From Lindgomyces ingoldianus (taxonomy: Eukaryota; Ascomycota; Dothideomycetes; Pleosporales; Lindgomycetaceae), in contig NW_022985170.1 in assembly GCF_010093535.1 (NCBI RefSeq), forward strand, positions 1,230,437 through 1,294,436: 64,000 nt of DNA, read 5' to 3'. The stretch's first letter is position 1, and each line of letters opens with the position of its first letter. A program made the translations under genes and the position numbers. Below, one piece after another: positions 58,900-64,000 of this stretch. The notes beneath the pieces are model-generated. The model did no database searches, was not told the origin of the DNA, and worked only from the letters and a program-made list of their open reading frames with translations.

Positions 58900-61700
58900 T
58901 ATATAAAATTGCCTATAAAACAGCAAACTTACTAGAAGAATATAAGAAGTACAAAGACATGTTTAAAACCCTAAAAGACTTAAAAAAACTGCCCCTATAT
59001 TAGCCCTAGGATTACGCTATTAACCTTAAACTAGAACTCTAGCTTAGAGCCTATAAACTCTAACTATTAACTAAGGCTTAGAAAGACGCACTACAAGAAT
59101 ATGTAGACAGAATGCTATTACAAGGACATATCTGCAAAAGTAACAGTCTAGTGGCATTAGCAGTAGTCTTTGCAAAAAAGAAAAACAGCAAAGTAAGAGT
59201 GTGCTAAGACTATTAGACTCTAAATAATAATACTATAAAAGATTAGTACCCCTTTCTAATAATCTAGAATATTATAAACTAACTAAAAGGAACTAAATAC
59301 TTTACTAAGTTTAATATTTAAGATAAATTTAATAAAATAAGAATTAAACAGAGACATAAATAAATAATAGCCTTTAGAACCCTTAGAGGACTATATAAAC
59401 TACTTGTTATGCTCTTTAGACTTACTAACACACCTGTAACTTTTTAAAGAGTTATTAACACAGCTCTAAACCTATACTTTAATATATTTGTGTTAGTATA
59501 CCTTAACAATATACTAATATACACTAAGGAAAGCTGCAATAATTATATATTAAAAGTAAAACTTATACTAGAACGCCTTAGGCAGTACAGCCTACACCTC
59601 TAACTAGAAAAATGCAAATTTAATGTATAAAAAACTAAGTACTTAAGATTTATTATAAACTAAGACTAGATAAAAATAGACCTAAAAAAAGTAGCTAAGG
59701 TTCTTAAATAGCCTGTGCCTAAGTCTATTACTAAAATTAGAGGATTCCTTAGACTAACAGGCTATGTATAAAGGATAATTAAGAACTACTCTAAAATAGC
59801 GCTCCTACTTACTAACGCTATAACAAAAGAAAAAGCATTACATAAATTTTAGTAGACAACAAAGATAAATTAAGCCTTTAAAAAGTTAAAGAAAATTATT
59901 ACTAGCTATTTAGGCTTTTGCATGTACAACTTAACTTTTAAAACTAAAGTACACACTAACACTTCTAAACAAGCTAAAAGAGCAGCCCTCCTATAAAAAT
60001 AAGAAGATAGCTACTAGCACCTAGTAGCATACTACTTAGCAAAGTTTGCCCCTGCAGAACAGAAATATACTATACTAGACAAGGAGCTTAAAGCTATAGT
60101 TAACACTTGTAGGAATTAGAAAGTTAAGCTGCAAAGACTTAGAAGACAATTTATTATTTATACTAACTACACTAACTTAGTAACGTTCCTAACAACAAAA
60201 AAGCTCTCTCTAATGCATGTATAATAGGCAATAGAGCTAGCGCAGTTTAATTTTATTATTAAGCACGTCCCTAGAACCTCTAACTAATAAGTAGATGTTC
60301 TTAGCAGACGCTTTAACTACTTTAATAAATTAGAAGAAGATATAGAGGAATTTACAATCTTTAAGAAAACTAGCTAAGGCTTAGTATATAATAAACTAGA
60401 ACCTAAAAGTTAAATCTGTTCCCTAACAGTTACAAAACATAGATAAAAGAACCTTATTAAAAAATATTATAAAGCCCTAATGTTTAGACACCCTAGAATT
60501 AGATTACTTTAAAGAAAAATAAAAGAAGTAATCTTTAAAAACATTCTATAACTAAAGCACTTATGCACTAAGGTACTGCAGAAATGTAATCTTTATAATA
60601 AAAATAACCTCTAAAGACATAAGCTATATAGATAACTATAACTAATTATTACACCTAAACAACCTTAGACTATAGTAATAATAGACTTTATAACAGAATT
60701 GCTACTATCCTGCAAACCTAGCACAGAAAGGCTGTGCAATATAATTGCAGTAGTAGTTAACAAAACTACAAAGTTTATTCTTATGTAGGTAATAAAGAAA
60801 AGCATAACTATAAAGAAATTTATGTTTAAACTAAAAAAAAACCTGTTTGTAATTTATAGATGCCTATAAATTATAATCTTAAACAAAAACAAACTTTTTA
60901 CTAGTAAATACTAGATAACTATAGTCTAACATCTTAAAATAACCTATAAGCTCTCTACAGCTTATTACCCTTAGACAGACAGACAGACAGAATAAATAAA
61001 CACAGAAATAGAAAAGTATTTATAAAAATATATCTTATATAAACAAATAGACTAGCCTAAATAGCTGCTAATAGCCTAATTAGCTATTAATACTACACAG
61101 TCTACCTTAACTAAGTTAACCCTGTATAAGGCAAATTTTAGTTACCCCTACTAGTACAAACTTTCTAGAACCTAGCTAATAGATTCTCTAAAGGCCTTAA
61201 GCTAGACAACATAACTTTTAGAAATTTACTAAAAAATAAGTAAAAAAGCCTAACATGTAATAGAAGCTATAGAAGCATTAGTAAATTAACACTAATAAGC
61301 AGCGCTAGAGATACATCCTTATAATTATATATACTTAGATACTACAAATCTTAAAAACCCCTAACTAGCCTAAAAGCTAGTAGAAAAATAAATAGAACTT
61401 TATAAAGTAATCTAAACCTATTCTAGAGCATGCAAACTTAAATTACTAAAAGATATAAAAATCTTTTTATAGTTCTATGTTTCTAAGTTAGAATTAGCAC
61501 CTAAAAACATCTTATTAGTAACTTAAAAATAAAATAAAAAAGAACTTAAATATAAAGTTAAAAAAATTTTAGATAAAGAAGGGGACTATTACTTAATAAA
61601 ATAAGTAGAATACTTAACCTGTAAGAACACTTAGGAACCTGCTATAAACCTATAGAATGCCTAGAAGGTGCTGTAGAAGTATTACTTACACCTTTTAAGT
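58900..61700 (+). pseudogene. Gypsy2 pol: RT, RNase H, integrase, chromodomain, decayed
   Basis: RT at about 59050-59570: SLVALAVVFAKKKNSKVRVC, FRTLRGLYKLLVMLFRLTN and FVLVYLNNILIYTKE, where YLNN (59499-59510) is YLDD with both Asp changed to Asn. RNase H at about 59920-60310: VAYYLAKFAPAEQKYTILDK and FIIKHVPRTSN, VDVLSRR. Integrase at 60.5-61.25 kb: PxTIVIIDFITELLLS, LFTSKY, LSTAYYPxTDRQTE. Chromodomain at about 61551-61690: YKVKKILDKEGDYYLIKxVE with an NTxEPAINL end, placing the element among chromodomain-bearing gypsy elements. Chromodomains generally guide integration to modified chromatin, fitting the repeat-rich location. Confidence 0.9.
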
Positions 61701-61799
61701 TAAACTAGCTAGGCAAAAGAACCCTAGACTAAGAAACACTATTATTAAGTAAAAACATAGCATTAAGTGGCTATAATGTAAGAAGCCTACAGCCCTTTA

Positions 61800-62150
61800 A
61801 AGCAGGTTAAGGAGGAGGAAGACCTACTGCCTCTGCCTTAAGTGCTTTAAGCTTATCTAGAGATAAAAAGTCTTCTTTTAAATATTTTGCCCTTTAATTT
61901 TCTAACACTTTTAGTTGCTTTTAGACTTGTTCTTGCTAAGCTATAAAAGACTAAAGACGCCTTAAGGATTTAGCCTGCTTTTATATCTTCTTCTCCTTTT
62001 TACTTATCTCTTTCTCTGCTGCCACCTCTAGCTCCCTGCGCAACCTCTTCTCCTCACGCTCTAAACAATCCTAGGCTGCATTAGAAACAAAAGCGTCACA
62101 ACAACCCCCTTCTGCACACACTCCACACACTTGTCTAATGACAAGGACAT
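61800..62150 (-). pseudogene. Antisense accessory ORF of Gypsy2: CxxC cluster plus charged helical region
   Basis: ATG at 62150 (minus) gives MSLSLDKCVECVQKG. One base is missing relative to Gypsy1, after which the frame resumes as CDAFVSNAA, LEREEKRLRRELEVAAEKE, SLRRL, KQLKVLEN, RAKYLKEDFLSLDKLKALKA. Stops fall at former Gln codons. It lies wholly between the pol stop and the 3' LTR and is antisense to the element. The corresponding Gypsy1 frame is at 14815-15240. Confidence 0.6.
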
Positions 62151-62403
62151 CACGCAAGGCGTACTATGCAACTAGTAAGGACCACAAGGACGCATCTTTG
62201 TACAATAATAAGGATTAAGGCGGGCAACAGTACAAAGGCGACAATCGACGGCAGAAACACAAGAAACCTGACAAGGCATGGTTAAAAAGGATAAGCGTAC
62301 GTTAGGCATTCACAGAAGGACACGCACTAGCTAATAAGAAAACCTAACGCTTACAACAGAAAGAACATAACAGTAAGGACGCTAACTAGGAGGAGAGCCT
62401 GCG

Positions 62404-63009
62404 TGTTACAGCTAATAAACAGACTATAATAAATTAGCTTGCTATCACGCATAGCCCTAAGCACAGTAGATAGAAGATAGTTAACCCTATAATTAGCAGA
62501 CCTTATAACTAAACAGAAGAAGAATAGCGCCACTTTATAGACAAATGCTTAGCGGAATGCACTGTCTAATAGGGACAAAAGCATTGCAGGCAATGCAGGC
62601 GCTGCAGGCAAGTGCAGGCAACACATGCAAAGCCTGCAAAGGCATGCAACGCATGCAACTATTATGTATATAGTCTTAATCCTAACTATAGCTAGAAGGT
62701 TGTAATTAATGTTTAGTTTATTCTTTATAATAAACTAAGAGACTTAACTCCTTTCTAAAGAGGATTAAGCTGCCTTGTATATCTTGCAACATATATACCT
62801 CTAACCTTTGTCTACCTAACTAGTAACGCCTAGCTACCTATACAGCTATAGGGACAAACCACAGCCTGCCTTCTAAACCCTGACTATCCTTCACTCTGCT
62901 TGACAGACTGTGCACCTGATCCAGCTAAGTTCTCACCCCTTCTCCACTAACACCATATAGGCTGTTGTACTTCGGAATTCACCATTTCTCCGAAGTAAGG
63001 ATTGTAACA
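62404..63009 (+). repeat. Gypsy2 3' LTR
   Basis: TGTTACAGCT to GATTGTAACA. The inner (left) end is mutated and the outer 150 bases spared. GCA-rich short repeats at about 62579-62656. Confidence 0.93.
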
Positions 63010-63159
63010 ATAGGCTCCTTAGCCTCTGTACCTCTGCCTCTAACCCTAAGGTTTACTCTCTTTTATTAACCCTCTATCCTGCATTCCCTCTCTGTGACCT
63101 GTGTTTCCTGCTTAATACCTCTTACATCCTTTTTTTAACACCTTGCAGTCTCTAGCGTT
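63010..63159. other. Spacer after Gypsy2
   Basis: Begins with the ATAGG target repeat. Pyrimidine-rich (CTCTGTACCTCTGCCTC). No gene. Confidence 0.5.
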
Positions 63160-63384
63160 GTGTAATAAGGTAGACGCCCTGCCTGCTAAGCTAATACTAT
63201 ATAACTTTCTCTACTGTACTAAAAGGTACGTACAAGAATACTTAAGCTAAGTATTCTTGCATAGTATAATATATATATAGATAATGCTAGGGCTAGCACT
63301 AGCACTAGTAGTTGTCTCTAGTCTAGCCTAAACCTCTATAAGCAAGAGAAGGCTATGTGGTTAACTGTGCCTACCTTATTACAC
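63160..63384. mobile_element. MITE-like element, copy 1
   Basis: 225 bp with 14-bp inverted ends GTGTAATAAGGTAG and CTACCTTATTACAC. A perfect 12-bp hairpin with a 3-base loop (63233-63259, CAAGAATACTTA) lies in the interior. Copy 2 follows in inverted orientation. No clear target duplication. No ORF. Confidence 0.7.
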
Positions 63385-63516
63385 ATTGCGCCTGTTCCTT
63401 TTACAGCCTAATACTGCTACACTATGTTTAATACTGCTACCTAATATCTTTAATTTAATTATTTAAGCATTAAAGCCCTAGTTGTAGAGCTGCAGCTTGT
63501 GTAGTTTGTTGCCTCT
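63385..63516. other. Spacer between the inverted MITE-like copies
   Basis: About 130 bp with the repeated phrase TAATACTGCTAC; no gene. Confidence 0.5.
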
Positions 63517-63741
63517 GTGTAACAAGGTCAGCACAGTTAACCACGTGGCCTTCTCTTGCTTATAGAGGTTTAGGCTAGGCTAGAGACAACTGCTAGTGCT
63601 AGTGCTTACCCTACTATTATCTATATATATATTATACTATGCAAGAATACTTAGCTTAAGTATTCTTGTGTGTGCCTTTTAGTATAGTAAGGAAAGTTGT
63701 ATAGTATTAGCTTAGCAGGCAGAGCGCCTACCTTATTACAC
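63517..63741. mobile_element. MITE-like element, copy 2 (inverted)
   Basis: 225 bp, reverse complement of copy 1 with about 10% differences by eye. Ends GTGTAACAAGGTCAG and CTACCTTATTACAC. The internal hairpin is conserved (63642-63668). Read on the minus strand from 63741, the first 35 bases resemble the D-arm to anticodon-loop part of a tRNA-Ser (TAAGG, CTCTGCCTGCTAAGC). Confidence 0.7.
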
Positions 63742-64000
63742 TCTGCAGGAATTTCTTAGAGTGCTGGGGAGCTCTACTGCTGCCTCTGCCTCTGCCTCTG
63801 CCTCTCTATCGCCGTAAAGATTAATGTAGTACATGTAATACCTTAACAAGCTGTTTTGCTTGCACAACTGCTAGTTTAGCTTCTTTAACTATTGTTTAAA
63901 TATAATAGACTAATGCCTAGAGGTATTAGTAAGAGATTACTTACTAGTGTTAAGAAATGCATAAAGTAAATTACAGCAAACTACAGCAAATTGCGGCAAA
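63742..64000. other. Right edge of window, short repeats
   Basis: CTCTGC-type hexamer repeats at 63774-63806; the last 40 bases (ACAGCAAACTACAGCAAATT type) resemble the 10-bp repeat of the Copia-2 LTR. No gene. Confidence 0.45.

Larger units (their letters stand above)
55372..63009 (+). mobile_element. Gypsy2, full-length Ty3/gypsy element with chromodomain, TSD ATAGG
   Basis: 7,638 bp, 606-bp LTRs (55372-55977, 62404-63009), ATAGG at 55367-55371 and 63010-63014. Plus-strand order is gag, RT, RNase H, integrase, chromodomain, then an antisense frame, then a purine-rich tract AGGAGGAGAGCC before the 3' LTR. Same family as Gypsy1, opposite orientation. Confidence 0.96.

Noticed and set aside
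5600..64000. tRNA, rRNA or telomere repeats in the AT-rich block
   Set aside because: No intact tRNA cloverleaf, rRNA core or telomere array seen by eye; only the partial tRNA-Ser-like block at about 63.7 kb was noted.
5600..64000. Mitochondrial or bacterial AT-rich DNA
   Set aside because: Chromodomain gypsy, fungal copia, Fot1 elements and TpA-biased decay are nuclear fungal features.

Overview
Organism: the window looks like a filamentous ascomycete (Pezizomycotina). The evidence is small GT-AG introns in a DUF1996-type secreted-protein gene, relics of a HET-domain protein and of a highly reducing polyketide synthase (PKS), fungal Ty1/copia and Ty3/gypsy (chromodomain) elements, Fot1/pogo-type DNA transposons, and pervasive C-to-T/G-to-A decay typical of repeat-induced point mutation (RIP). 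I cannot name a genus. || Layout: 1-5.6 kb is gene-type DNA with one apparently intact gene (717-2050) followed by minus-strand relics (HET protein, an unrecognised gene, a PKS with internal deletions). At about 5.6 kb the sequence changes abruptly to a roughly 58-kb AT-rich block with almost no open frames. This block is a nested pile of transposable elements rather than featureless DNA, and most of it can be resolved through exact target-site duplications (TSDs). || Order of nesting: (i) copia family E, LTR 280 bp: fragment E0 (7272-8037 plus 22824-23056), E3 (24362-25689), E4 (five pieces between 26805 and 54568), E1 (32154-36648, TSD ATTAA) and full-length E2 (39067-46251, TSD GTACT). (ii) Copia-2 (8038-22823, TSD CTAGT) lies in E0 and itself carries a solo E LTR (TSD GCTGC), a foldback Fot1 derivative, an unmutated 280-bp insert and Gypsy1 (13952-21579, TSD CACTA). 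(iii) Gypsy G (26924-47211, TSD ATATA) lies in E4 and was split by E1, E2 and a Fot1 derivative. (iv) E4 also received a 548-bp miniature LTR element (TRIM, TSD ATAAC), a foldback element, a non-coding LTR element N (TSD TTTAT) and more Fot1 derivatives. (v) Gypsy2 (55372-63009, TSD ATAGG) is full length, followed by an inverted pair of 225-bp MITE-like copies. || How it works together: nothing in the block looks functional today. Reverse transcriptase active-site aspartates are changed to asparagine in every pol examined. Mutation is strong inside elements and at the inner sides of LTRs, but fades over the outer part of both LTRs in all seven intact LTR pairs compared. Both Gypsy1 and Gypsy2 carry a decayed antisense reading frame with a CxxCx6C motif and a charged helical region, the most system-like unexplained feature here.
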